Origin: Bog-756 sp963725395
GTDB lineage: Bacteria > Actinomycetota > Acidimicrobiia > Acidimicrobiales > RAAP-2
Direction: 5' to 3'
Length of the DNA: 64,000 bases
Assembly: GCA_963725395.1 (NCBI GenBank)
Contig: CAVRYH010000012.1
Coordinates: 1 to 64,000 of the forward strand
Position 1 is the first letter of the stretch. Each line of letters starts with the position of its first letter. The notes under the pieces were generated by a model, which saw only the letters and a list, made by a program, of their open reading frames with translations, did no database searches and was not told the origin of the DNA. The position numbers and the translations under genes were made by a program. Shown here piece after piece: positions 46,277-55,228 of this stretch.

Positions 46277-47824
46277 ATGAGGCTTCGAGCCACGCTCCGG
46301 CAGGCCTCGTCCACCCGCTACCTCCGTGCGGGAGGGGCCTGGGACGTGCCGACGCTCGACGGGCTGGCCCGCGTCGCCCCGCAACCGGCCGGTGTCGCCT
46401 TGGCCGACTCCTCGAGCGCGCTCGACGCCACGGCGGCGTCGGCCACCATCGGCGCGTTGGCCGGCGGGCTCCGGGCGGCCGGCGTGCGCCGCGGCGACGC
46501 CGTCACCTGGCAGCTCGCCAACCGGGTCGAGGCCGTGCTGTTGTTCCGGGCCTGTTGGCGGATCGGGGCCGTGGCCGTACCCATCCACCATCAGGTGGGG
46601 CCCTCCGACGTCGCCGCCATGATCACCGTCATCGATCCCCGGCTGGTGTTGGCCGACCCGGGCTCCCCGCTGGCGGACCGATCAGGCAGCATCGTGGTGG
46701 ACGGGGGCGACCCCTGGAACGACCTGGCGGGCCACGCCCCGGTCCACGACAGCGTGCCGAGGGGCGTCGACCTCGCGGTGGCCCTGTTCACGTCGGGCTC
46801 CACCGGGGAGCCGAAAGTGGTGCTCCACACCCACCGGGGCCTGGCCTACAAGGCGCGGGCCATGGCGGGTGCCCACGGGCTCCGACCGACCGACGCCGTG
46901 CTCATGCCGGCCCCGTTGGCCCACATCTCCGGACTGCTCAGCGGGGTGCTGCTCCCGATCGCCGTCGGCATGCGCACGGTGCTGATGGAGCGCTGGGACG
47001 CCGAGCGGGCCAACCGGCTCGTTGCGGAGCGAGGCATCAGCTTCATGATCGGGCCTCCGGCCTACTTCTCGGGCATGGCCGGGGCCGCCCGCTTCTCCAC
47101 CGAAGCCATGGCCAGTCTCCGGATCATCTCCTGCGGGTCGATGACCATCGCCCCCGAGTTCGTCGACGCGACCCGGGAAGCCTTCGACGCCACCGTCAAG
47201 CGGACCTACGGCTCGACCGAGGCCCCGACCGTCACCACCTCGGCATGGGACGATCCCCCCGACCGGGCCCGCGACACCGACGGCCGGGTGATCGGCGAGG
47301 CCGAGCTCCGGGTGGTGGACCAGGTGACCGGTCGCCCGGTCCGGTCCGGGCTTCCGGGCGAGCTCGAGCTGCGGGGACCCGAGCTGTTCGCCGGGTACGC
47401 CGATGCCGACCAGACGCGGGTGGCCACCCACGGGACCTGGTTCCGCACCGGCGACCTGGCCACGGTAGACGCCGGAGGCTGGCTGACCATCGTCGGCCGG
47501 ACCCGGGACATCATCATCCGCGGCGGGGAGAACGTCGTCCCCGCCGAGGTGGAGCGGGTGCTCGAGGCCCATCCGGCGGTGCGCCAGGCGGTCGTCGTCG
47601 GCTACCCCGACGAGCGGCTCGGCGAGCGGGTCGCCGCCTGCGTGGTGGCCGACGGTCCGTTCGGGACCGCGGAGTGCCGGGCGTGGTGCGCGACCCAGGG
47701 GATCGCCAGGTTCAAGACCCCCGACCTCGTCCGCAGGTTCGACGCGTTCCCGCTCCTGTCGCTGGGCAAGCCCGATCGCAGCGCGCTGCGGGCCCTGGTC
47801 GCCGGCGGACCGACCCAGCGGTGA
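46277..47824 (+). CDS. AMP-forming acyl-CoA ligase
   Basis: This 515-aa adenylate-forming enzyme activates a carboxylic acid to its CoA thioester. Motifs: FTSGSTGEPKVVLHTHRGLA (ATP loop), YGSTEAPT, WFRTGDLATVDAGGWLTIVG, GRTRDIIIRGGENVVPAEVE, and the C-terminal catalytic lysine in SLGKPDRSALRAL. It starts MRLRATL after a 43-base gap downstream of the thiolase gene. It is closely related to the ligase at 51104-52660, which lies inverted 3 kb away. The acid substrate is unknown. Confidence 0.9.
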   Translation: MRLRATLRQASSTRYLRAGGAWDVPTLDGLARVAPQPAGVALADSSSALDATAASATIGALAGGLRAAGVRRGDAVTWQLANRVEAVLLFRACWRIGAVAVPIHHQVGPSDVAAMITVIDPRLVLADPGSPLADRSGSIVVDGGDPWNDLAGHAPVHDSVPRGVDLAVALFTSGSTGEPKVVLHTHRGLAYKARAMAGAHGLRPTDAVLMPAPLAHISGLLSGVLLPIAVGMRTVLMERWDAERANRLVAERGISFMIGPPAYFSGMAGAARFSTEAMASLRIISCGSMTIAPEFVDATREAFDATVKRTYGSTEAPTVTTSAWDDPPDRARDTDGRVIGEAELRVVDQVTGRPVRSGLPGELELRGPELFAGYADADQTRVATHGTWFRTGDLATVDAGGWLTIVGRTRDIIIRGGENVVPAEVERVLEAHPAVRQAVVVGYPDERLGERVAACVVADGPFGTAECRAWCATQGIARFKTPDLVRRFDAFPLLSLGKPDRSALRALVAGGPTQR

Positions 47825-47851
47825 CCGTCCGGTCGGCGGCCCGAGGCCCCC

Positions 47852-48652
47852 TCAGCGGGCGGACCGGAAGTCGGGGGGTCGTCGCTCCTTGAAGGCGGCC
47901 ATCCCCTCGGCCATCTCGGGCGACACGGTGGCCACGGCCTGCGCCTGGGCCTCGCGGTCGAGCGACCGGACCAGATCGCTCTCGAAGCTCGCGTTGAGGA
48001 GCTGCTTGGACAGCCCGAGCGAGCGGGTCGGCCCGGCCGCCAGCCGCGCCGCCAGGTCGGACGCCTCAACGGCCAGCTGTTCGGGATCCGCCACATAGCG
48101 GTAGGCCAGTCCGAGTTGGACGGCCTCCTCCCCGCGGGCCCCTTCGCCCAACAGCACCATCGCCTTGGCCCGGGGCAGCCCGACCAGACGGGGGAGGAGG
48201 TAGGCACCACCGGCATCCACCACCAGCCCCCAGGTGGCGAACGACCAGATGAACCGGGTCTGCTCGCACACCAGCACGAAGTCACAGGCCAGGGCCAGGT
48301 GGGCGCCGGGCCCAACCGCGGTGCCGTTCACCGCCGCCACCGTCGGCTTGTCCAGTTCCCAGAGCTCCCGGATGAATGTCTGCACCCCGCTGCGCAGTGC
48401 CTCGCTAGTGGCCCGGGGATCGAACCCCTCGCCACCGGCACGGGACACCGTCGAGGCTCGCAGGTCCATGCCGGCGCAGAACGCGTCCCCGACGCCGGTC
48501 ACGAGCAGTGCCCGCACGCCGGGGTCGGAGCGGGCCTCCCGCACCCGGGCGACGATGTCGTCGCGCATCTCGATGCTCAGTGCGTTCTTCGCCTCGGGCC
48601 GGTCGAGGACGAGCCGGGCGACGCCGCCGTCGTCCACGTCGTATCGGATCAT
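47852..48652 (-). CDS. enoyl-CoA hydratase/isomerase family protein
   Basis: This 266-aa crotonase-fold enzyme shows ARLVLDRPEAKNALSIEMRD, the oxyanion-hole segment DAFCAGMDLRAS, VAAVNGTAVGPGAHLALACD (second oxyanion Gly) and FIWSFATWGLVVDAGGAYLL with PRLVG. It ends FKERRPPDF, typical of the family. ATG 48652 (or GTG 48658) starts the fold. It probably hydrates the product of the nearby acyl-CoA dehydrogenases. It is convergent with the ligase gene. Confidence 0.9.
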   Translation of the reverse strand: MIRYDVDDGGVARLVLDRPEAKNALSIEMRDDIVARVREARSDPGVRALLVTGVGDAFCAGMDLRASTVSRAGGEGFDPRATSEALRSGVQTFIRELWELDKPTVAAVNGTAVGPGAHLALACDFVLVCEQTRFIWSFATWGLVVDAGGAYLLPRLVGLPRAKAMVLLGEGARGEEAVQLGLAYRYVADPEQLAVEASDLAARLAAGPTRSLGLSKQLLNASFESDLVRSLDREAQAQAVATVSPEMAEGMAAFKERRPPDFRSAR

Positions 48653-48806
48653 CGGCACAACGTAGGCGAACCGGCGACCTCGGGCAGCCGGGCCGGGGAG
48701 GTCGACGGATCGAGGGGACCGGTCGGACCGGGACCGGGGGCTAGATTCGCGTGCCGAACCCTCCCCGTCCGCCCGCGAGTTGGGCCCGATCAGCCGAGGA
48801 CGACCG

Positions 48807-49427
48807 ATGACCGGTGACGACGCGGTGCCCCCACGCGAGTTCTTCTCGGTCGTCCTCAACCAGCGTGCCTGCCGCCGGTTCGCCGACCGACCCGTCGACG
48901 ACGACCTCGTCGAACGGTGCCTCGAGGCGGCCACCCACGCCCCGAGCGCCGAGAACCTCCAGCCGTGGGAGTTCGTCGTCGTCCGGGACGCCGGTTTGCG
49001 CGCCGGCATCGGCGGCCTCACCAGCCGGGCCTGGCAGGGCGGCGGCCGGCTCCACTCCGAGGGCCGTCTCCCGCCGACCCTGTTCGGGGAGGTGCACGAG
49101 GGGGCCGAGGGGGGGATCGCCGGCGCGCCCGTGATCATCGTCGTCGGTGGCAGCACCGCGGAGGCCCTCGAGCCAACGCTGGCGTCGTCGGTGTTCCCCG
49201 CGGTGCAGAACCTGCTCCTCGCCGCCTCGGCACTCGGGCTCGGGTCGGCCATGACCACGCTCGCCACCCTGTTCGCCGACCAGCTCCGCGACCTGCTCGC
49301 CCTGCCACCCCACGTCCGGCCCATGGCCGTGATCCCCATCGGGTGGCCGGCGGCGCCGCTCGGTCCACCCCGTCGGCTCCCCGTGAGCGAACGGGCCCAC
49401 CGTGACCGCTACGGGGTCCGGTGGTGA
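48807..49427 (+). CDS. nitroreductase-family FMN oxidoreductase
   Basis: This 206-aa FMN-dependent oxidoreductase fits the nitroreductase fold: LNQRACRRFADRPVDDDLVE, CLEAATHAPSAENLQPWEFV, the middle strand GAPVIIVVGG, NLLLAASALGLGSAMTT and the end VIPIGWPAAPLGPPRR. GAGGA lies just upstream of the ATG. Substrates of this family range from nitroaromatics to flavin or enone reduction, and nothing here specifies which. Confidence 0.87.
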   Translation: MTGDDAVPPREFFSVVLNQRACRRFADRPVDDDLVERCLEAATHAPSAENLQPWEFVVVRDAGLRAGIGGLTSRAWQGGGRLHSEGRLPPTLFGEVHEGAEGGIAGAPVIIVVGGSTAEALEPTLASSVFPAVQNLLLAASALGLGSAMTTLATLFADQLRDLLALPPHVRPMAVIPIGWPAAPLGPPRRLPVSERAHRDRYGVRW

Positions 49428-49431
49428 GTGC

Positions 49432-49690
49432 CAACGGATCCGCTACGCGGTCTGGACGCGGGACATCGAAGCGAGCCTGCGGTTCGGGAGACACGGGATG
49501 GGCTTCGTCGTCCGGATGGACCCGCACTGCGAGGCCGACCCGCAGTCCGCTCGGTGTTCCTCGGGAGCCCCGCGCCATCGGGCTCTTGCCCGTGTCATCC
49601 TGCACCGACGTGGACGCCGTCCTCTCGGGCTCGGCCGCATGTGGACACCCCCGGCCCGGCTGACGGCATCGCGATGAGTGATTAGCCCGT
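49432..49690 (+). pseudogene. degenerate VOC/glyoxalase-like remnant
   Basis: Three short pieces in three frames resemble consecutive parts of a VOC-superfamily domain: RIRYAVWTRDIEASLRFGRH, then IGLLPVSSCTDVDAVLSGSA, then DTPGPADGIAMSD. No single frame covers the domain and the stop TAG follows immediately, so it is broken by at least two indels and truncated. It lies directly after the nitroreductase gene. Confidence 0.5.
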
Positions 49691-49704
49691 TCTGAATAAG
49701 CTGT

Positions 49705-49734
49705 TTGACAGATCAGGGGGCCCGGCCTTACCAT
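49705..49734 (+). promoter_or_regulatory. sigma-A-type promoter of the small RNA
   Basis: A perfect -35 TTGACA (49705-49710), an 18-base spacer and a -10 TACCAT (49729-49734) predict initiation near 49741, the first base of the folded RNA. It is by far the best consensus promoter I saw in the window. Confidence 0.8.
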
Positions 49735-49740
49735 TTACTT

Positions 49741-49820
49741 GACCACAGGTTGCTGGAATCCCCCTCCGCACTTGCTGTGTCAGTACGAAGGAACCGTCTC
49801 CCCCCGACGGTTCCTTCGTC
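49741..49820 (+). ncRNA. 6C RNA (actinobacterial C-loop small RNA)
   Basis: An RNA of about 80 nt with two hairpins whose loops are C-rich, the definition of the 6C family. Hairpin 1: CACAG (49744-49748) pairs with CTGTG (49775-49779), and the apical part contains CCCCCTCC (49760-49767). Hairpin 2: CGAAGGAACCGTC (49786-49798) pairs perfectly with GACGGTTCCTTCG (49806-49818) over the loop TCCCCCC, and also serves as terminator. A consensus promoter lies exactly upstream. Known 6C RNAs (B11 in mycobacteria) are reported to act through their C-rich loops on G-rich ribosome sites. Targets here are unknown. Confidence 0.85.
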
Positions 49821-49854
49821 GCGTCAGGCCACCGGTGGACCGGCGCCGGCAACG

Positions 49855-51015
49855 TCAGCGGGGCAGGCCGAGGATCCGGTCGCCGATGATGGTCTTTTGG
49901 ATCTCACTGGTCCCCCCGGCAATGCTCGCCGCCTTCGACCACAACCACTGGCGCTGCCATTTGCCCGCCATCGGGTTGTCGGTGGCATCGCCCCACAGCG
50001 GCGATGCCTGACCCACGACGAGCAATGCCGCCTCGGCCATCGTCTGGGTCATGTCCGTCCAGCTGAGTTTCACCACACTCGACTCGGGGCCCGGCTCCCG
50101 TCCCTTGGTCAGCCTCGAGAGGGTCCGCCAGTTGTGGAGCCGGAAGACACGGAGCTTCACCGCCGCGTCGGCCAAGGCCTCGGCGACGTCGGGATCGTCC
50201 AACTTCCCCTCCTGCGCGGCAAGCGCGTACAGCTGCTCGAGATAGACCTCGTGGACGACCTGCTCCTTGAAGGGGAAAGCCGTGCCCCGCTCGTGGGCCA
50301 GCGTCGTGTTGGCCACCGCCCATCCCTGGTTCAATCCGCCGACCAGCCGGTCCGACGGGACGAACGCATCGTCGAAGAACACCTCGTTGAACTCGGACTC
50401 GCCGGTGATCGTGACCAGCGGTCGGATCTCCACTCCCGGCGATTCCATGTCGACCACGAGGTAGGAGAGCCCCCGGTGCTTGGGGGCGTCCGGGTCTGTC
50501 CGCACGAGGGCGATCCCCCAGCGGGCGAACTGGGCGTAGCTCGTCCAGACCTTCTGACCCTCGAGTACCCAGCCGTCGTCCACCGGCACGGCTCGGGTGG
50601 TCAACGAGGCAAGGTCGGACCCGGCGCCCGGTTCGCTGAACAGCTGGCACCAGACCTCCTGCGCGTCGAGGATCCGCGGCAGCCATCGCCTCTTCTGCGC
50701 GTCCGTGCCGTGGGCGAGCAGGGTGGGCCCGACGTGATTGATCCCGTTCCGGTTGACCGGCTGGGGTGCCCCCGACCGCGCATACTCCATGTTGAAGATG
50801 GCCACCTGGAGCGGGGAGGCCCCCCTACCCCCGTATTCCTCCGGCCAGTGGATGCCGACCCACCGATCGGCCGCCAGACGCGCCTGCCAGGTGCGGCCCC
50901 ACTCGAACTCCTCCTCGAGTGAGCGGAAGGCGGGGGGCAGGTCGACATTGGCCCCGAGCCACTGACGGACCTCGTCCCGGAATGCCTGCTCCTCGGCGTT
51001 CAGTGCCAGGTCCAC
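49855..51015 (-). CDS. acyl-CoA dehydrogenase
   Basis: This 386-aa enzyme has the canonical flavin motifs: WVGIHWPEEYGGRGASPLQV, WCQLFSEPGAGSDLASLTTR (FAD binding), GWVLEGQKVWTSYAQFARWG and a C-terminal block SIAGGTSEIQKTIIGDRILG. The base is not assigned. GTG 51015 has GAGGAGG upstream; the longer frame lacks one. The stop is about 35 bases from the 6C hairpin, which could also help end its transcript. It lies after the ligase gene at 51104-52660 on the same strand, probably in one operon. Confidence 0.92.
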   Translation of the reverse strand: MDLALNAEEQAFRDEVRQWLGANVDLPPAFRSLEEEFEWGRTWQARLAADRWVGIHWPEEYGGRGASPLQVAIFNMEYARSGAPQPVNRNGINHVGPTLLAHGTDAQKRRWLPRILDAQEVWCQLFSEPGAGSDLASLTTRAVPVDDGWVLEGQKVWTSYAQFARWGIALVRTDPDAPKHRGLSYLVVDMESPGVEIRPLVTITGESEFNEVFFDDAFVPSDRLVGGLNQGWAVANTTLAHERGTAFPFKEQVVHEVYLEQLYALAAQEGKLDDPDVAEALADAAVKLRVFRLHNWRTLSRLTKGREPGPESSVVKLSWTDMTQTMAEAALLVVGQASPLWGDATDNPMAGKWQRQWLWSKAASIAGGTSEIQKTIIGDRILGLPR

Positions 51016-51103
51016 GGTGAGGCCTCCTCGCCCGGTGCGTCCCCGCCGGCCGTCCGCCACCGGGTGTCCGGCGACTCCTTCATGATCCGAATCACGGTTC
51101 GCA

Positions 51104-52660
51104 TCATGGTCTAACGGCGAGGGCGGACGCCCGCACCTTCAGCGCGGCCCGGTCGGGCTTTCCGGCCGGGAGCAGCGGCACCTCGTCGATCTGCACCACC
51201 ACCTCGGGGGTCTTGAAGCGGGCGACGCCGTGCTCGGCGAACCACCCACGGCACTCATCGAGGTCGATCGCCCTCCGGGCCACCACGAAGGCCGCCACCC
51301 GTTCGCCGAGCCTGGCGTCGGGTGTCCCCACCACCACGGCCCGGGTGATGTCGGGATGGGCCTCGAGGGCCCGCTCGACCTCGGCCGAGGATATGTTCTC
51401 GCCCCCCCGGATGATCAGCTCCTTCAATCGACCGGTGATCGTCAGCCAGCCCTGTTCGTCGACCACCCCCAGATCTCCGCTGCGGAACCACCCCCGGTGC
51501 ACGGCGGCGGCCGTGTCGGCGGCATCGGCGTACCCGGCGAACAGCTCCGGCCCGCGGATCCAGACCTCACCCTCCTTGCCGGCCCGGAGCCCCCGGCCGG
51601 AGACCGGGTCGGTGATCCGGATCTGGGCGCTCCCCAGCGCGCGGCCGTCCGTGTCGCGGCAGCGCTCGGCCGGGTCGTCATTGGTGCACGAGGAGACCGT
51701 GGGTGCCTCCGACGACCCGTAGCTGCGCTTGACGACGGCACCGAGCCCGAGCCGGGCGGCATCGATGAAGTCCGGGCTGACCCCCATCATCCCCGACGAC
51801 ACCACCCGCATGCTCGCCACCCGGGCCGGGCTGAACGCCGGGTCATCGAGGATGGCCGAGAACAGCGAGGGGGGCCCGATCATGAAGCTGATCCCCTCGT
51901 CCTCGATGCACCCGAGACCCGCACCGACGTCCCAACGCTCCATCAGGACCGTCTTCATCCGGGCGGCACCGGGCACGAGCACGGCATTGAGGAGCCCCGA
52001 GATGTGGGCCAGCGGCGCCGGCATGAGGACGGCGTCACGGCCTGAGAGTCCGTGCACACCGGTCATCGACCGAGCCTTGTAGGCCAGACCCCGGTGGGTG
52101 TGGAGCACCGCCTTCGGGCTCCCCGTGGAGCCCGACGTGAAGATGACGGCGGCGAGGTCGGAGGGGCGGTTCGGGCTGACGGTCACCGGTGGCCCGCTGA
52201 GGAGCGTCTCGAACTCGATGCCGTCGCCCCGCACCGGGACGACGACGGCATCGTCACGTGCAGCCAGGGGCAGGGCCGGTGCGGAAAGGAGCACCTTCGG
52301 CTCGAGCACGTCGAGCATGGCTCCGATCTCGGCACTACCGACCTGATGGTGCAGGGGAGCGGCCACCGCGCCACACCTCCAGCAGGCCCGGTAGAGGACC
52401 AGGGCCTCCCACCAGTTGGGGAGCTGCCACGTCACCACGTCACCCCGCCGGACCCCGCGACGGCGCAGGCTGCCGGCCAGACCCGCCACCATCGACTCGA
52501 CCTGTTCTCCGTCGAACCGGAGGGGGCCGTCGACCAGTGCCGCACCCGCCGCCGCCGGTCGGGAGCCGAGCAGTTCGTCGAGCGGCGGCACGTCCCACGG
52601 TCCCCCGGGCTGTCGGTAGCGGGCGGCGGCCGGCGGCCGATAGGTGGGGCGTAGCCTCAT
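51104..52660 (-). CDS. AMP-forming acyl-CoA ligase, paralog of 46277 gene
   Basis: This 518-aa ligase has FTSGSTGSPKAVLHTHRGLA, YGSSEAPTVSS, the hinge region WFRSGDLGVVDEQGWLTITG, GRLKELIIRGGENISSAEVE and the lysine in LPAGKPDRAALK. It begins MRLRPTYRP and is similar over its whole length to the ligase at 46277-47824 (LMPAPLAHISGLL and GISFMIGPP occur in both). It is upstream of the acyl-CoA dehydrogenase gene on the same strand, suggesting activation followed by desaturation of one acid. Confidence 0.9.
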   Translation of the reverse strand: MRLRPTYRPPAAARYRQPGGPWDVPPLDELLGSRPAAAGAALVDGPLRFDGEQVESMVAGLAGSLRRRGVRRGDVVTWQLPNWWEALVLYRACWRCGAVAAPLHHQVGSAEIGAMLDVLEPKVLLSAPALPLAARDDAVVVPVRGDGIEFETLLSGPPVTVSPNRPSDLAAVIFTSGSTGSPKAVLHTHRGLAYKARSMTGVHGLSGRDAVLMPAPLAHISGLLNAVLVPGAARMKTVLMERWDVGAGLGCIEDEGISFMIGPPSLFSAILDDPAFSPARVASMRVVSSGMMGVSPDFIDAARLGLGAVVKRSYGSSEAPTVSSCTNDDPAERCRDTDGRALGSAQIRITDPVSGRGLRAGKEGEVWIRGPELFAGYADAADTAAAVHRGWFRSGDLGVVDEQGWLTITGRLKELIIRGGENISSAEVERALEAHPDITRAVVVGTPDARLGERVAAFVVARRAIDLDECRGWFAEHGVARFKTPEVVVQIDEVPLLPAGKPDRAALKVRASALAVRP

Positions 52661-52768
52661 CGAGAAGCAGACTCTACTGGCGGAGAACGGCTGTGCCGGC
52701 ACCCACCGCGACCGGGCCGCGGTGCTAGCTTGCCTCGATCAGGCACGGCCGCGACCCGGGGAGGGACC

Positions 52769-53713
52769 GTGACGTCAGAGGACGAGCCGACCACGTCCCC
52801 GCCCCGCGCCACCGAGGCATGGCGGTTGGGCATCACCACCCCCGTGCTCACCATGCTCCCTCACGCCCACGCGTCGTGGGAGCGGGAGGCGACCATCGAA
52901 GACGTGGCTGCGGTGGCCCGTACCGCCGAGCGGTCGGGCTACGACTACCTGACCTGCAGCGAGCATGTCGTCATCCCGACGGAAGTCGCCGAGGTCCGGG
53001 GCAGCCGGTACTGGGATCCGCTGGCGACGTTCGGCTACCTGGCGGCGGTCACCTCCCGGATCCGTTTCTCGACCAATGTCCTCGTCCTCGGATACCACCA
53101 TCCGCTCGAGATCGCCAAGCGGTACGGCACCCTCGACCAGGTGTCCGGCGGCCGGTTGATCCTGGGTCTGGGCGTGGGCTCCCTGCAGGCGGAATTCGAC
53201 CTGTTGGGAGTTCCCTTCGCCGACCGGGGGGCACGCGCCGACGATGCGATCCGCGCCCTTCGGACCTCGCTCTCGACCGAGCGCCCGGAATACGACGGGG
53301 AGTACTACCGCTACTCCAACGTCGTGCTCGACCCGTGTGCTCGGCAGGCCTCGGTGCCCCTGTGGATCGGGGGCCGGACCGCCCGGTCCCTGCGTCGGGC
53401 CGTCGCCCTGGGTGACGGCTGGGTGCCCTTCGGGACCCGGGCGGCCGACATCGCCGCCTGGCTGGCGGCCGCACGAGGGACGCCAGCATGGTCGGAACGC
53501 ACACGACCGCTCGAGATCCTCCTCCAGAACGGGAGGCCGGTCGATCCGCTGGGTGACCCCGACGGGGTCCGCCGGACGGTCGAGCGGCTGGCGGGGGCCG
53601 GAGCCACCGGCCTCCAGCTTTCGTTCGTCCACCACTCCCTCGACCACTACCTCGAACAGTTGGAGGCGATGGCCGTCCTGGTGACCGACGTCCCCTCCCC
53701 GGGCGGAGCCTGA
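52769..53713 (+). CDS. LLM-class F420-dependent oxidoreductase
   Basis: This 314-aa luciferase-like TIM-barrel protein shows VARTAERSGYDYLTCSEHVV, RIRFSTNVLVLGYHHPLEIA, KRYGTLDQVSGGRLILGLGV and VPLWIGGRTARSLRRAVALG. This subgroup generally uses F420 rather than FMN, a family-level inference. GTG 52769 has GGAGG just upstream. It is divergent from the ligase across 108 bases that include a possible -10, TAGCTT. Confidence 0.87.
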   Translation: MTSEDEPTTSPPRATEAWRLGITTPVLTMLPHAHASWEREATIEDVAAVARTAERSGYDYLTCSEHVVIPTEVAEVRGSRYWDPLATFGYLAAVTSRIRFSTNVLVLGYHHPLEIAKRYGTLDQVSGGRLILGLGVGSLQAEFDLLGVPFADRGARADDAIRALRTSLSTERPEYDGEYYRYSNVVLDPCARQASVPLWIGGRTARSLRRAVALGDGWVPFGTRAADIAAWLAAARGTPAWSERTRPLEILLQNGRPVDPLGDPDGVRRTVERLAGAGATGLQLSFVHHSLDHYLEQLEAMAVLVTDVPSPGGA

Positions 53714-53896
53714 CCAGGCGCGGGGACCGCATCGGGCGGCCTCGCTCTCCAGGTGGTCCGCTACCATCATCGACGGACTTCGAATGCCGGCCGCAGCGGA
53801 TGCAAGACGGTGATCCAGTTGAACGGGCCGACCACGGGCTGGGGGTCGACCGGTCTCGCCACCGATGTGGGGTCCGTGAGAAAGGGAGAGCGAGCC

Positions 53897-55120
53897 GTGC
53901 CCGAGGATCCAGTCGATGGAGCACCGGCCCGGTTCGACCCGTTCTCCGACGAGTACTTCAACGATCCCTATGACCTCTACCGCCGCATGCGTGACGAATC
54001 GCCCGTCCACTTCAATGAGGAGTACGGCTTCTGGGCGCTGTTCCGCTACGACGACGTGTGCGCCGCCCACAAGGACTGGCAATCCCTCTCCAGTGCGCAC
54101 GGGGTCGATCTGTCCACGCTCAACCGCGAGCCCGAGACCATCCGGTCGTTCCGGTTGATCATCATGATGGACCCACCCGAGCACGACCGCCACCGGGCGC
54201 TGGTGAGCCGGGTGTTCACGCCGCGGGCGGTCGGCGCTCTCGAACCGATGGTGCGTGAGGTGATCCAGTCCTACCTCAGCCCGTTCGACGACGCCGACAG
54301 CTTCGACGCGGTGAAGGACTTCAGTGGCCCATTCCCCGTCGAGATCATCTGCCGGATGCTCGGGGTCCCCGAGGGCGAGCGCCAGCAGATCAGGCACTGG
54401 TTGGACCTCACGCTCCACCGTGAGCCGGGCAAGATGGATCCGACCCCAGAGGGCGTCCAGGCCGGCATGGAGGCGGGCCTCTACTTCCTCGAACTCGCCC
54501 GGGAACGCCGTCGTCGTCCGGCGGACGACATGATCAGCCGTCTCACCCAGGTCGAGGTCGACCGGGGAGACGGCCAGATGACCAAACTCGACGACGCCGA
54601 GATCGCCGGCTTCGTTTCCCTGCTCGGAGGAGCCGGAGCGGAGACGGTGACCAAGCTGGTCGGCAACGCCGTCGTCCTCTTCCATCGCAATCCCGACCAG
54701 TACGCCAAGGTGGTGGACGACCCGGGCAGGGCACCGGCGGCGGTCGAGGAGATCCTGCGCTACTTCCCTCCATCCCAGTACCAGGGGCGATACTCGGTCA
54801 AGGATTCCACGTACAGCGGCGTCACCGTGCCGGCCGGCCACCCCACCATCCTCGTCACCGGTTCGGCGACACGAGACGAGCGCTTCTACCGCGATCCTGA
54901 CACGTTCGACATCGACCGTCCCGCCAGCCTCGCCCTGGGGTTCGGCTACGGCGTCCACAGTTGCCTGGGCGCCGCCCTGGCCCGGATGGAGAGCCGCATC
55001 GCCATCGATGAGCTGGCACGGCGCTGGCCCCGGTTCGAGGTCGACGAGGCCGACTGTCTCCGGGTACAGATGTCGAACGTGGCCGGCTACGCCAGCGTCC
55101 CGACACATCGAACCGACTGA
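53897..55120 (+). CDS. cytochrome P450
   Basis: This 407-aa soluble bacterial P450 hydroxylates a substrate with electrons from a ferredoxin. The I-helix is LLGGAGAETVTKLVGN (oxygen-activation Thr), the ExxR is EEILR, and the heme loop is FGYGVHSCLG with the ligand Cys356. The N-terminus FDPFSDEYFNDPYDLYRRMR is usual. GTG 53897 has GGGAGAG six bases upstream. A -10-like TACCAT lies at 53762. The nearby three-cysteine ferredoxin at 57921 is a likely redox partner. The substrate is unknown, though the neighbourhood suggests a lipid, terpenoid or steroid. Confidence 0.92.
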   Translation: MPEDPVDGAPARFDPFSDEYFNDPYDLYRRMRDESPVHFNEEYGFWALFRYDDVCAAHKDWQSLSSAHGVDLSTLNREPETIRSFRLIIMMDPPEHDRHRALVSRVFTPRAVGALEPMVREVIQSYLSPFDDADSFDAVKDFSGPFPVEIICRMLGVPEGERQQIRHWLDLTLHREPGKMDPTPEGVQAGMEAGLYFLELARERRRRPADDMISRLTQVEVDRGDGQMTKLDDAEIAGFVSLLGGAGAETVTKLVGNAVVLFHRNPDQYAKVVDDPGRAPAAVEEILRYFPPSQYQGRYSVKDSTYSGVTVPAGHPTILVTGSATRDERFYRDPDTFDIDRPASLALGFGYGVHSCLGAALARMESRIAIDELARRWPRFEVDEADCLRVQMSNVAGYASVPTHRTD

Positions 55121-55228
55121 AGCCGATCGGCGGTCGCCGGCCGGATAGGACCCCCTCACCACCGCCGCTTCTGTCACCCCGAGCAGCCGCCGGCCGGGGC
55201 TCGACCCAGTCCGTCCCGCCGCCGGTGC

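Noticed and set aside
52775..55177. 800-codon open frame on the minus strand
   Set aside because: It is antisense to the F420-type oxidoreductase and the cytochrome P450, whose motifs are unmistakable.
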